Assembly (NCBI GenBank): GCA_003833135.1
Contig: QZLH01000071.1
Coordinates: forward strand, 62,001 to 126,000
DNA length: 64,000 nucleotides
Source of the DNA: Oehlia diaphana
Lineage: Eukaryota > Glomeromycota > Glomeromycetes > Glomerales > Glomeraceae
Direction: 5' to 3'
The notes beneath the pieces are model-generated. The model ran no database searches. It was not told the DNA's origin and worked only from the letters and a program-made list of their open reading frames with translations. Shown piece after piece: positions 36,701 to 50,263 of the stretch; position 1 is the stretch's first letter; each line of letters opens with the position of its first letter. The position numbers and the translations under genes were made by a program.

Positions 36701-39700
36701 TACGCCAGCAAATCCGATATTCATTGTTAATGTGAATGACAAATTAATAGTTGATACCATTTTAATTTCGATCATTTTTCCTGGTAAAAATTTAATTCCT
36801 AATTGTCCTATAACTATTTGAGCTAAATTTGGAATATTAACTGTTATAGAACCTTGACCCGCTGTTATTATATTATTACTATTTCCAACATTTGTTAACA
36901 TTGAATCTATTATTCCATTTAAATTTAATTGTCCTGTAATTAAGTTTCCAATTTCTGTTGAAAGAGAAATTTGTTCAAACGTACGAATGGAATCATCTGC
37001 TGATATTCCGAGTGAAACTCCGTTAATTCCTCCTTTTGTTGAAATAAAATTACCATTAATTAAAGAATCATAAATGCTTTTAACGGATTTTTGAATAGAT
37101 TCTTCATCACTGAATGCTAATTGAATCCCTAGTGTAACATAATTGATTCCTGCACCACTTGTTTGAATTCCAGTTATGTCAACAGATGTAAATTGTTTAT
37201 CATCCAATGTAATTCCTTTGACACCAACATAACCAATATTAGCACTAACTTCAAATGGTACATTTAATTGAGCACCAACTTTTAACGACAATACTCTATT
37301 AGGTAAAGTAGAAATATCAACTGATTTTAATTGTGGCATGAATTGAGATGATAATAATTGATCTAAACTAAGTGGTAACTTGATTGGTGATAATTCGATT
37401 ACTTTATTCTTAATTGAATTAATATCTACTAAATCTGTTGGTAATGGAAGTTTAAGTAAATTCATTAAATCGTTTGGATTTTCATTTGGTCCTCCAAAAT
37501 ATATTCCGCTTATTTCAATCTTTTGTTTAACTTCTCCATTCAAAATATTTTTTAAGAATTCATTAACTGCAGATTTAGTTCCATCAGAATTATCAAATGA
37601 CATAGCTAACGAAATATCCATATTTCCTTGATTTCTTTCCAAATCAATTCGTGTAATACCAAATGTGATGAAATTATTTCCATCTAATATAACGGTTGCA
37701 CCAAAATAAGGAACTTTGGCACTAACAGGTAATGGATTAATATAACTGAATGTTGTTCCAATTAATAATTGAGCATTTTCTTTTGTTTCAATTGAAACAC
37801 CTTTGATCGTAGGAAGGGTAAAAGTAGTTTCTGATGTTGGTAATATTCCGGATATATCTATAATACCGTTTTTTGGATTTTTGATCATTTCAATTACATC
37901 AATGGATCTTAAATTTTCGGCTGGGACAAGCGAAGAAGGAACCGTAATTTGTGCTGAGGAAAATTGATCAATAGTAGCTAATGTAACGTTAACGTTACCA
38001 TCTTGAGTAGTGGGAGGAGGAGGAGCAATGATCAAGTTTTTGATTCCGATGATTGATCTAAAATCACCTTCAGTACTAGTTAAATCTTTAAATAATTGTA
38101 AAATGTTATCTGACATTCCATTTTTACCATCAACAATATCAACACGCATTTGTAAATTAAATGGATTTCTTCCTATTGCTAATTGAATAGGTGATATAGT
38201 TATATTAGCCAATTCACCATAAAATAATGTTGTCGTAAATGATACTGATCCAATATCGGCTATTATATTCATTGGATTATTAAGAATAGTTTGTAAATTA
38301 ATTGACAATGAATTTGATGTAATGATGGCAAAATCTACTCCTGTTAATGATAATAATCCAACTTGTTTTTGAATTGATTGTGATATTGTTCCTATAGTTG
38401 TTTTCATTGCTGGTTTTAACGTCGCTAAATTAATAGGTACTAAAATTTGGCTAAATGTAACAAAACTTAAAGTCTCACTTGCACCCATCTTAAGTCCACT
38501 AATACCAATAATTGGCATTCTAACATTATCTTCTGTTTCTAAAACACTCATGACTAATTGCGAAATAATTGATTTCAATCTATCATCTTTATTTAATATA
38601 GCGGAAGCAACAATATTAGTCGAATTCTCTCCAGCAGTATAAAATATTCCATTAGGTAATTTCGCGGTAGCTAATAATACATCATCAGTAAAAATGGTTG
38701 ATTCTAGATATCCAGTACCAATAGTTATAATAGGAAGGAATGGAGGATATTTAATAGCAACTGTTCCATTGACATTGAATCCAGCTACGTCACTTCGTTG
38801 AGTCAATCTCATTCCAAGCATTTCTGCTGGAATGCTTGTACCATTTTGAGTTAGCAAGTTAATTATTGTAGTAGTATTAAATCCGGGAATCGGAATATTA
38901 AGAGAAAGGCCTCCGAATAAATCATTAGCCCAAGGAAATGTTCCTCCTGTTTCATTGAAAATTGAAAAATTTTTTATATCCGCACTAGAAATATTACCAG
39001 ATAATGAAGGATTAACAATTGAAGCTAATGCACCAGCTGCCTCAAAAGTATTATTTGGGAATATTGTTACAGATGTTACAATATTTAAGGTTTCATTATT
39101 TGTCATTGAAATTCCACCTAAATTAACTGTAAGAGCATTTTGTTCTCCCTTAAATATTCCAAGTGATGTATTATATTTAAATTCTAAGCTTGGTGGTAAA
39201 GGAAGAAAACTTGGTAATGAGATATCAACAGGAATAATTATTCTATCTTGTAGTATTTTAACATCAAAATGTATCGCGTGTAATAAACTTACAATTCCTT
39301 TAACATCGAATAAATTTTTTAATAGCATAACATTGGTATTATTAATAATTTCATTTATTGGTAATGTTAAAGATAACTTTTCTGTTACATCTCCAATAAA
39401 TTCAACACCTTTAAGTCCAACTGGTCCAATAACATTAAATCTTAATTGATCATTTGATTGACTTGTTCCAAGTAATTTTCCTGCTGCTAGAGATATTGAA
39501 TTACTTAATTGATTCGGACTTACAATTCTACTTGGATCGAAAGTTAATTTTAAATTCAAGTCAATATTATTTAATCCTCTTGTTAAATTGAATCCATTAA
39601 CAGATGTTGTTGCTAAATATGAATCCTCTAATTGTAAACCAATGGACGTATCAGGTAATGGTATTGAGAGAACTGTTGGATTTATCAACGCTGCTTTTAA

Positions 39701-40942
39701 TGAAATATTTGGTCCTTCATTTGTAAACGCAATATCAAATGATTGTAAATTAATTGGTGGAAACTACGAAGGGTTAGGCGCAGTTAGTATTAGTGGCACA
39801 GTAAATAAAAATGCGCAGCAATGATTTTTTTTTTTTACTTACGCCAGGAAGGATTTGCCAATAACTAACTCCATCTACTACAATCGGTTTATTTACGTTA
39901 GTCACATTAACGCCTCCAATCTCAATAACGGTATCACTTGATTGTTGGTTTAACGTCATACTTTGCACTATATTACGTCACGATTAGTTAATTTCGAATC
40001 AATAAATAATAAACTTTTATAATTAAATTTGCAATACTTACTATCTTTGGAAATTAAAAATTTGGGCATTGTGTTCCAAAGATCAAGTAAATTACCACTC
40101 AATTTAGGTATAGGAATAGAACGTTTAATGTTTAAATCCTTATACCAAGTTATACCCCACATATTTACAGTAATTTGAGTGTCAGCAGAAAGTGAAGTAT
40201 CACTTATACCATCAGGTTTAGAAATTTCTCCTAAGAAATTTTTTAATCCACTAGTTTCCTTAAAAGAAACATCACCTTCAAAGTTTAGTGTGATAGGTTC
40301 TCCTATATTAACTTCCATTTCGGGTATACCAATAACTAATAAACTATTTGAATTTGCGTCATGAATCGTTAAATCTAAAGCGGCTAATTTTGTTTTTAAA
40401 GGAAGAAAAAATTGTTTTGGTAAAGTAGCTTTCCAAGAAAATCTTAGTCCATCAGATTTCCATTCTAAAACATCCATGTGATCAATTGATATTTCATTTA
40501 GATCAACATGTTGTACTTTATATCTTATAAAAGCTGGTATGATTAAATAATAAGCAATTGGAGCAAATATTATTGTAAAGAATAATGATATTATTAAGAT
40601 ATGATAAATAATAAATCTTCGTTTCGTTAATCGACCATTACAATAACGTAATTTAGGTTTCTCTTGAGTCGGAGCGTCTAATGATTTTACGTACGTAGGT
40701 TCATACCATGATTTTATTGTAGCGAATAAGGACTTTTTAGTATTATCAGGTTTTAAAATTTGAGATTCTCGAGGGGATTTATCTGGTTTATCTGAAATAT
40801 TTGAAGTAATAGGCAATTCTTCTTCCGCATCTACATCTATTGAAAATTCTTTTGAATTATCCACTAATGATTTTCGAAAAAAAATAGGAAAGTTAAGGAT
40901 AAATAGTTATTAATTTAAGAATAAAATAATAAATTACTTACT
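33704..40942 (-). CDS. Giant DUF3712/Tag1-type membrane protein, 2335 aa
   Basis: Coding parts: last base of a leader exon (40942), 40863-40042, 39967-39843, 39763-33704; the sum is exactly 2336 codons. Topology: ~80-residue acidic, Ser/Lys-rich cytosolic tail, RRF then one membrane helix at ~84-110 (IIYHILIISLFFTIIFAPIA), then a very long outside/lumenal part. That part is built from many ~150-residue beta-rich repeats with recurring elements (...GxxxFGxSxxxxIxxFxxI..., ...LPLxxNIGxxxLSVxL...), as in fungal DUF3712 (LEA2-like) proteins such as yeast Tag1/YLR173W, a vacuolar membrane protein (family knowledge). The C-terminal ~140 residues are low-complexity: repeats of VPIGDGKT and DGKVPDGKAPDGK, then Pro/Glu/Lys-rich. 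Much longer than typical homologues, by repeat expansion in a single 6-kb exon. The start codon seems to be created by splicing: the leader exon ends in A and the next begins TGGATAAT. The only unspliced alternative is GTG at 40864. Confidence 0.88.
40864..40941 (-). other. 5' intron splitting the start codon
   Basis: On the minus strand: GGAATAA|GTAAGTAATTT ... AAATCATTAG|TGGATAATTC. Splicing joins A to TG and makes the first ATG (MDNSKEF). Donor and acceptor match the other introns of the gene, and no ATG is seen in the visible leader exon (to about 41040). Confidence 0.7.
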
Positions 40943-43801
40943 TATTCCTTTTCCAATTTCGAACCGCAGCAAGGAATTTTGAGAGTTCTAATCTCACACC
41001 AAGGATTAATTCAAATTACTTTATATTAAAAGAAACATAAAGATATTTATTTGTTATAAGATATGTAAAGAAGGTTGTGTAACTATCACAAGCTTCTTTA
41101 TAAAGCGGTTTGAAGGGAATAAGGGGAAAGCGTTAGAGAAAGTAAATTATAAAATAAAGAAAGCGAAAGGAATAAGAATTTTTTTTTTTTTTTTTGAAAT
41201 GAATTGCAGATTTTGCAGTATATGTAGTTTTTTTCTTTGATGACCAAATCGCGTAACGGCCATTACAAGCATAAAAATTTTGTTTAGGCGTAGACATAGT
41301 TTAGAAAACTAATATTGTGTGATGTCACATATATAATTATATATTGTATGTGTTATTCGGGCAAGATTTACATATTTTTCGGCCGATCCTTTTTTCTTTT
41401 TTTTTTTATGGATAATTTTAGATATGAAATGAAATAGTGTAACAATAAGCAATATATTTAAGTGATTTTTTTATATGTTATAAGGTAAATTTTGGAATTT
41501 TTGATTACACATATTGCATTAATCATTGTTTATACTTATGAATTAGGATAAGATTTTAACTGTATTTAGCAAATAAACCAGAAACGAGGCCCGCATGTAT
41601 TTATTTACTACTAAGAAAAACAAGTATTCATGTACAAATATATATACATATATACATTTAAAATAAAAATGGTGTTTTTCGTTAATTGAAATTTCTTATT
41701 CCGGTTTACAAAAATAAAAAGGGTAAGTTTAATTGTTTCAGATATCTATATTCATTATCTAAAATATAATAGTGGCTTAATTTTTGTGTTTCGAGAGAGA
41801 AAAAATATATTTATAACGGACATTAGCGTGAAATGCAAACGAGATATGATTCTCATGTGTTTATTAATAAGGATAGGGTAGAAATAATTTATATATACTC
41901 TAATTCCGTTTGTGTTTATTGTGCTTTATATTTTTAGAACGAAATTTTAATTGCAAATTGACTAAAAAGTTTAATTAATTTTTTTACATTCGATTTTTAG
42001 AAGAAAAATCGTAATTCTTCCTGTAAACACTCTTCTTTGCGGAAAAATCATAATTAAAGGGGGGGGGGAGAAGATCGAAATTTTATTTTTTATTGTTATT
42101 ATTTTTTCATTATTTAACTAATTAGGAAATTTTGATTATTCGATTGTAATTCATTTTTAAAGGGATATTAATGCATTAACATTTGATTTTTATTTATTAA
42201 ATATTCGAGATAGTAAAACTCCTTAAAACAAAAACGTTTAGTAAAATAAATAAATCAACTAAATTAAATAATTTAAATAATTGGATGAGATTGAATTAAT
42301 CTATCACTTTTTTAGATCAAAAGAAATTTTGATTATTTTTACATTTAAAAAATTTAAAAAAAAATAATGATATACCAAAAATAAATAAAGTATGATAATA
42401 GCATGATTATGAGTTATGACACCACTATGCATTATCATTTTGATCTTCGCGTAGCCGTCATCGCAATAAATGAGTTGTTTATTGTATACTAAGCAAATAT
42501 TTTACGTATTTTTCGTTACTAAACTTTTTTTTTATTTCTTAGTAAGAAATGATGTTTCAGTCAAAAGATGGATAACCTCCGTTCCTCATGGGAATTACAA
42601 TTACAAACAATAAATTCTCAAGATGACTAACTCCAAGAAGGAAATCCATCGATTCTTTTAAAGTTCAAAGATTATAACATCTAGCATCTATTTCCTACTA
42701 AACTTTCTAAACATCGGTATTTCTTCTGATGCATGCCCCTAAGATGATGCATAATATTTATTTTTAGGTTAATATTCTTGCTCATCGATTTATGAGGTGT
42801 GAAAAATAGACGAAAGTTTATAAAAGAATTTACCATTTGTTCTTTGTAATAATTTTCTTTTGGATTCCGTTAAGATCGGATTTCTTATTTTAGAAACAAA
42901 GTTTCTTATTGGTTAACTTACTTCATAAAAAAATTCAAAAATTTTTTTAAATAATTTTTGGGATCTTCATATTGATTCGCTTGTATCATTAATATCATAA
43001 TTGAGTTTAATTAATAAATATTAATGATTGTGAAATTTTTATGGATGATATTTTTAATAAAAACAGATAATTATATATAAATAATAATAATATACGCACC
43101 ATAACAAATTTTATCGTTGTCAAAATATTATTTCCAATGAAGCATTTATCCCAATCTTGCAAAAAAAAAAAATTATCAACTCTATTATGGGCGAGGGGAA
43201 GAAATAAATTTCCTTACGATTAAATCATTATCATCTAAATTTTAGATCCACCTCCCGGCGATTTCAACGACAAAACATGGCCAGCATTCAGGAGATTCCA
43301 TGCAGTCATACCCCAATAAACCTCACGTGAATAGGATCGATCACTCACTTTATTAAGTAATAATAATATTAAAACAATAGAATGCATAATTTGAAATAAT
43401 AAGTATGGTAAGTATAATAAGTACAGGACATTAAATATCTAAAACCAATTCTTAATATATCACTATTATATCTTCTTTGTTTTGCTATTTTAATAAATCT
43501 TGACAACATATTTTTTTTTAAAAAAAAAGATTTTTAGAAAATTGGAATGAAAAATAGTCATGAAATTAACATGAAATTCGTATAATGGAAATATTACCAC
43601 ATTTCTAATGGTTTTCCTTATAAAAGTTTAACACATATAAAATGAATTTATTTTAAAATATTTAATTTCACTTAGCTTTTGAAAATTTTGCTGTTACAAA
43701 AATAAAATAAATAAAATAAAATTTAATTACAAATTAGAAGATTTCTGACACAAAGTCACATATATTCTGTAAAACGAGGAAAAGAAAAACTTTAAGAAAT
43801 G
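40943..43801. other. Intergenic, promoter side of DUF3712 gene
   Basis: No ORF with protein-like features. Notable only: a run of 10 G near 42060, A/T homopolymers, and a GC-richer stretch at about 43250-43350 that may be a small coding relic but has no recognisable motif. Confidence 0.4.
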
Positions 43802-46800
43802 TCACAAATCAGGATATAAATCTGGAATTTTATTTTCTTCTGAATTTGCATATTTAGTTGTTACAAGGTTCCAGAGATCTTGATGAATAATCGGTTTATA
43901 AGAGCTATTTTTATATACATCGCTGGTTTTAATTGCATTTATCTTCTCTCGCAATTTACCAATATCCACATAATAAAAACTATTAAAACATAGTAAAATA
44001 AATTGATTAACGATTTTTTGTTGCATAAAATATTAGAAAAATTTAAAATAAAAATTTGATAAATATATATATATATATTTAAAACTAACATATAATCAGG
44101 AAACCAAGACTTCCATCTTCTCTGGAAAGGAAACAAATAATACAGCTCAATTTCGGTAAGTAACTACTTAAAAGAAGGTTAAACTTGAACAAAAAGTTAA
44201 ATCAATTCATTACATAGTTGTATTTAAATTCAATACCTCTGCTCTTTGGCGTAGAAATAAAGCATTCTTATCAAGATTTTGAATTTCTTCATTTAATAAT
44301 CCAATAAACAAATTTAAAAGGTATATCACTGTAAACAATGAAAATAAAATCCATATAAAAACAAGCATAATATTATCTATATGGTTTGTATTATTACGAA
44401 ATTGCAAAGATGAAGTATCTCCTATATATTATAAAAAATTAAAAATATTTAAACAGAGGCATCAAATTAATAATCATGAAATTATCTCAAAAATTATAAA
44501 ATACCTGTAATTAATTTGTATACAGCCAAAAAAGAATCAAAAAAATCCGGAGTTGAAGTTGAATTATGTATATCACCATCATTATTATTAAAAACAGGCA
44601 TTGAGAGATCTTTACTGAGCATATATAACGCATGAGTATATGCAATAACGATAAAGGCTAGAATCACCAAAAAGGAGAAAGCACTACTTGCAACACCAAT
44701 AATGATTGCAAAATAAACGCAAAAATATTCAAATACTCTGAAAAAAAATATAAATTTTAAATCTAAAAGTAAACTTGAAATTGATACAATCCAAACGGGT
44801 GCAGAATTATTCACTAAGTACAAGATAGAAGTTATAATTGGAAAAATATATGCACCTAGATCTAAAAAAAATTAAAACAATAAATTAATATAAATGTATA
44901 TTATATATAAATAAATAAACAATCAGTATATGTTTTAAAGTATTATACTTACCAAAATAATTCCATTTACTCTTTAAATATTTTTTTTTTTCCCATAAAA
45001 ATTGACGAAGTTCAATTGATAATAATTGAGCACATCCCAATATAATAGAACAGAAAAAAAGAACTTTTTGATGATGATTGCTTGAAATATTTGTTGCTAT
45101 AATAAATGTTAATAGAAAGATAGTATAAATATACCAGATGGAAAAATAATAATATTTTCCAAACTTATGCCATTTAAAATTAAGCAAAGCTTCCCCATTC
45201 CAATCTGAATAAAGATCATGTTTTTCATATTTTTGCATCTTTAAAAATTCATTTTCTTTGAAAGTGGAACTTGTGGTGTAAGATACGAATTGTGGTAAAG
45301 GAACATATAATTCAATAACCGATCGTTCAGAACCTTTAATTAATGAATTATAAAAATTTTCAAGAAATATAATTGAAAAAAACTTTTGTCTCGTCTTCAT
45401 AAATATATTCATAATTATTTTTTTCAACCAATTTAGTACATATAAATTAAAATCAGAATCATATGCAAATCCATGAAAATGATCTATATCAGAAAATTGT
45501 TGTTTTTGAATTTTGTTTTGAGGAGCTTTAATTAAAGAAGTACAATTAAGAAACTTTTTCACATAATAAGGATTATATTTTTGAATTTCTGAAAGGGAAT
45601 TTGTGATAATAATAAATATAGAGATATATTCTGGATTTTTATTATAATGCTCTATACATTTATCAATGATGAGATCAATAATATCACCCCTATACCTTTT
45701 AATTGCAGCTTGCAAAATATTTGAAGCATATAAGGTAAATGTTGAGACACTATTGAGATAATTCATAATCATTTCTTTAAAAATAGGATGTCGTTCCATT
45801 AAACTTAAAATCACTTCAAATGAATAATTATCATCATCATAATTATAAATATCATATTTCCCAAGATGAGTAAGGCTAGAAAAATGTAATAATTGTATTT
45901 TATATTGAGCAACGATATTTTCATTTTCATTTTCATTTTGAATGCCGATAGTATAGATTGCCTCAAAATAATCCGGTAACCCTGGTATTTTTATACGCAT
46001 AGCCAAATCACCATTTAATAATAGATAAGGATCATGCACTTCAAGAAATATCTTATCGAGGTCGATTTCATGATTTTTATCAATTTGTGTTGTGCCTAGA
46101 GTTGCGGTAAGTTTTCGTTTTCCTTCATATTCGTAAATATTCCATATTATGTCTTTGACTTTGCTCTGAAATTCCATGTTTTTTCCCTCAAATTTCTTGT
46201 TATTGCCATTCTTGTATTTGTCCTCAAGTTTATCAATGATTGATTTACTACCGGGCATTAATAAAAATGAATGAGTAGACATCTCCCTGTACAGTATATT
46301 CATAGTTTTTCCTGTGAAAAGATATTCAATTTGCACATTATCACCAACTATGCTAATTAAATCTTCATGTACCAATAACTGTTGTTTATTATTAACCGGT
46401 TTTTCATGAAGTATTTTTCCAAAATAAGGATCTATGAAATAGTAATTTTCTTTGAAATCATTTTCATTATCATTTTCCTCTACAACTCCTCGAACAATTA
46501 AACAATCAAATTTTTTACCAAAGCTAACATCTTTTATTTTAACTTGAAGATGATGTAAAAAAGTCATAACAGATTTTTTACCAGATTTTTCATCAGATTT
46601 TAGATCAGATTTTTCATCAGATTTTCCATCAGATTTTTCATCAGATTTTCCATCAGATTTTCCATCAGATTTTCCATCAGATTTTTTATCAGATTTTTCA
46701 TCAAATTTTTCATGAGGTTTTTTTGAAAATACTAAAAGAGAATTATTATTCGGGTTTCCAAATGCCAATAAATTTTTATTGAGACTAGCTTGGAGTGAAT

Positions 46801-47689
46801 CTTCCATATCCGAGCGACCCAAGTAATATTGATCAAAATTTTCTTTAATTGTTCCATTAATTATATTCCATTGTTGTATAAATTTAAATCCATGTAGAAG
46901 TTGTCCTTGTGGAAACAAATAATGTTTATAGTGGCCAATTTTATAGTTATCATTAGTAGACAAGATAAATGAATGTTGTAAATCTATATTTGTGGGTGAA
47001 CCAGAAATTGTGTATAATTCAATTTTCAAATGTGACTCATTCTCATTCCTATGTATTGTTACCAAATATGAAACTACTTCTTCATTACTTATAGTTTCTT
47101 TATTAATTTTTCCTTGAACTTCTTGATTTATGAATTTCCATTCTACATCCGTATAACCTCTTTTGAGGACTTTATACTTTTTCTTATCCATCATATCTAT
47201 TATTGTTTCTTCAGGCTCACTATACTCATTCTTATCGTTATCCTTCAAGTCATACACAGCTATATAAAAGATACAAAATATGATTGTTAGTGTAAAGAAA
47301 GGAAGAGAATGATAATATTTTTCTATTAAAAAAGGTTGCTACTAACATATATGTTCATCTTCATTGCTTTCTAATTTAAGAATCAATAACTTATTATCAG
47401 AGATGTCAACCAGTGTTAATTTCTTATATATTTTAAAATTTTCAGTTAGCTCATCTAATTCTATAGACTCGGGATCTTTTAACGCTATTTTATCTTTCTC
47501 ACTCCTAGCTGAATTATGCCAAATTTTAATCACTTTTTCTTCCTCATCCCAAGTTGCAATATATTTCATACTTTGCGAACAAATTATACTTAGCGGACAC
47601 GTTTTAATATCATCAATAGAGATATTCATATCCATATTGATTGATAGTTCATCCATATCCATATTGATTGATAGTTCATCCATATCCAT
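43802..47689 (-). CDS. TRP-like ion channel, 1147 aa
   Basis: Six exons: 47689-47347, 47259-44953, 44861-44505, 44421-44237, 44163-44090, 43979-43802; the sum is exactly 1148 codons. The large N-terminal cytosolic part begins with MDMDELSIN repeats, has a beta-propeller-like opening (CSQSMKYIATWDEEEKVIKIWH, WD-type) and a KSD[GE] repeat tract. The C-terminal third has about six hydrophobic helices: FSIWYIYTIFLLTFIIA, VLFFCSIILGCAQLL, LGAYIFPIITSILYLV, VWIVSISSLLLDLKFI, CVYFAIIIGVASSAFSFLVI; a pore-loop-like FDSFLAVYKLITGDTSS; and an S6-like IMLVFIWILFSLFTVIYLLN followed by LFIGLLNEEI. The last is typical of TRP/polycystin-like cation channels, so a plasma- or vacuolar-membrane cation channel is likely. 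An in-frame TAA and a CTCTAG acceptor-like site lie just upstream of the first ATG, so a further 5' exon cannot be excluded. Confidence 0.85.
46573..46713 (-). repeat. 12-bp in-frame repeat coding KSDG/KSDE
   Basis: Ten to eleven tandem copies of a 12-bp unit of the type (rc) AAATCTGATGGA give EKSDKKSDGKSDGKSDGKSD and similar in the channel N-terminal part. All steps are multiples of 12 bp, so length changes keep the frame. Confidence 0.85.
47633..47689 (-). repeat. 27-bp in-frame repeat at channel N-terminus
   Basis: Two full copies plus a start of a third encode MDMDELSIN-MDMDELSIN-MDM. Each copy carries two possible ATG starts, so the number of repeats also sets the N-terminal length. Confidence 0.85.
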
Positions 47690-48511
47690 ATTGATTGCTA
47701 GAGAACAGAATTAAGTTTAAGAATTGTCTACGGAATTTTGTATAATGGGTAATTTATTGTAAATTACAAATTTAGCATATTGATTATCTGTCCAAAATTA
47801 GATGTGCGGAATATGGGCTCCGTACGAGAATGGATCACAACCGATGACATACCATTTGAAAGGCAAGCCACTTTACCAGTTATACTTTTTTCTATTTATA
47901 AATGCAATTTTTTATTCTGTACTTTCTGTCACATCCCTTTCATTCTATTTTGTCTACTTGCTATGAGTTCACCGAAGTTTGATTCTCTTTTCGGTTAGCC
48001 GAATTTGGAAAAAAGTTCATTCATTCTTTCTTCGTATTCCGTGGTATACCGTAAAATCATTTTCTTTTTTTTTCTGTTAACTTTTTTCTTTTATTAGGTC
48101 ACACTATTACTAATTTCATGCAAATTAAATTTTGAATAAACTTAATAAATTTATGATTTTTACAATTTAAATTCGCCTTCAAATAATAAAATGTATATTA
48201 TTAAATCTCTTATAAATAGAGGTATATTATACAAATATTCGATTCGCATTAAAAACTTTACTGATCACTGACACATCTCAATCAAATATGTTAAGTTCAT
48301 GACAGAAACTTCGCGACCGTAATTGACGATAAATTTTCTGGTAATATACATAGTTAATCAGATAAATATAAAAAAGAAGTACAATGGGAAAAAAAACGGC
48401 GCACGTGAAAATTTGTCGAAATTTTCAAATTTTTAGCATAGGATTTTAAGTTCTTATCTAATATATAATAAAAAAAGCATTTGCTTAGTAATTAATATTA
48501 CTATGGACTTA
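47690..48511. other. Intergenic between channel and MACPF-like gene
   Basis: No supported gene; the plus ORF 47780-47998 has no domain and overlaps the channel's promoter side. A CTCTAG acceptor-like site at about 47697-47702 may belong to an upstream channel exon. Confidence 0.35.
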
Positions 48512-50263
48512 CTATCTAATAAATAGCCCTCCGCTTCGCTTCCAGACTAATAATGATTAACAATAAGAAATAAAAAGAAATACAGTACCTTGTTTCGAAA
48601 CAAAATTCTGATTATTTTTAATTTTACAGATACAATTTTCTTGATCGCAAATTTCAACATATTTTGGTTTTAAAGAACCAGATTTTACCATACCACTTAC
48701 CAATTTATTATGTTTAAAAGGTAATAATCCAGAATAATTAGAACTATTAGGATAATTCGAAATAATTAGCGTATAAAAAGTAAAGTCAGGTATATCAACA
48801 TAATGTTTCTTTTCCAAAGAATAGGAAAACGCGTATACTCCAATTTTTCCTTTATCATTGAAAAAATGATGTCCAATGACAAGAGAATTATTTGAAGAAT
48901 TCAACTTGCTTAGTACAGGTACTCCAAAACAAAGAACTGATAAATCATATTCTAAATCTAATAACTTTTGACAATTTGACGCATTGAAATGATGTTTCTG
49001 AACTTTCAATTGAATATTAAAGTCCGAACAATTAAAATTTATATCATAACCAATAATCATCAAATTAATTTTCAATTTACATTCATGTTTTCTAGATTTT
49101 TTTTGAATACAATGAATTATAATTCTTGGATCTTCATTCAATGGCCAAAGGATTTGGCAATTAAAAATATCATTTTTCCCCTTTTTAACAACTGTTGCAA
49201 AGATATTACAATCAGCATCTTTGTTTCGAATAATCTCCAAAATATCCTCTGATATATTCTTTAATTCAAAAATATTAGGATTTTCAAGTTCGGATAATTT
49301 ATAATCATAATCTTCAGTACTTGTATAAAGAATTTTTTTGCCAACTAATGATAGGATTTGTTTACGTAGCTCTTTAGGTAATGGTTTAAAAATACTAATT
49401 GGGTCTTTAACTTTAATGCAATCCCAGTTTCTAAAACTTTCTAAAGACTTAAGCCAACCTGACTCATTAAACTCTTCATGATTGAATTTTCTCCCTCCAA
49501 CTAATTTAAGTTTAGAATAATTATTTCTATTCCTTAATATATTTAATGTATTTGGCTTTTTAAAATAAGCTCTTCCGCCTAAAATAACTTCTTCTGAAAT
49601 AAATTGGCCAAATTCCTCAGTAATTTTCTTAAATCTTCTAGGATATCCAGATTCTACGACTTTGTTTACTATTTCGATAAATTCCTCAGTTGGTTCTAGT
49701 TTAAATTTTAAAGATACTTTGCTAAACTCAATAACGTTATAAGTTGAATTAGTTACAAAACGAGATTTTTTAATTTTTGATGTTCCCAATCTTGCAATAT
49801 TCGTATCTGCAATTAAAAGTAAATCTTTTTTTATGATCTGATCTTCCATTTTAATCTTATATTTATATTGATTAACAGCTTCAGTTATTTCACAATCCTT
49901 CACTATAAATGCTCTCCCCTTAGCTTTATATAAAGACGTAGTGCGCCCATATTCTAGCTTAAGTTCATTTTTTAAAAAATTATAATCGGGATTTATTAGA
50001 TATAAAGTATTTTTTACTAATATTTTTTCTAAATTTATTATTTCTTCATCTTCTCTCGCTATTTCAGCCAACGAACTATTTGCAAATGATAACGTATCGT
50101 TCATTTTAACTTCGTTATTTTGTTTGAGTATTTCACGAACCTTCGGTAATCTATCTTTAAGATTTAAAGGAACTAGTGCATGATTTGATTGTGAGCCTTT
50201 TATTATTTGAACCCTTACGTGTTGTTGTGCATTAGTAGCACCAATATCAGTATCCACTCTCAT
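48512..50263 (-). CDS. MACPF-like family protein A (paralogue of 51135 gene)
   Basis: Exon 1 50263-48589; a plausible last exon 48546-48512 (donor GTACTG, acceptor ATTATTAG) gives 569 aa. Start: ATG at 50263 (MRVDTDIGATNAQQ); the open frame extends upstream only through a GTG. Order: N-terminal ~80 residues resembling a ubiquitin-like/beta-grasp fold (VRVQIIKG...LKDRLPKVREIL), a middle part with EFGQFISEEVILGGRAYF, and a C-terminal part with SVLCFGVPVL, VIGHHFF, IGVYAFSYS and PDFTFYTLII. The FGQFI...ILGG segment matches the [YF]GTH[YF]I...LGG signature of MACPF proteins, but without its His. Related proteins are, as I recall, often labelled DUF7431 in these fungi (unverified). Function unknown; no signal peptide, so probably intracellular. 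The short exon 2 is the least certain part. Confidence 0.75.

Noticed and set aside
33711..39824. Numerous plus-strand ORFs of 60-167 aa
   Set aside because: All lie opposite the 2335-aa minus-strand gene and show no domain of their own.
41600..43800. Possible centromere- or origin-like AT-rich stretch
   Set aside because: AT-richness is general in this genome and no specific repeat or motif supports it.
47780..47998. 72-aa plus-strand ORF between the channel and the MACPF-like gene
   Set aside because: No recognisable domain and it lies on the channel's promoter side.
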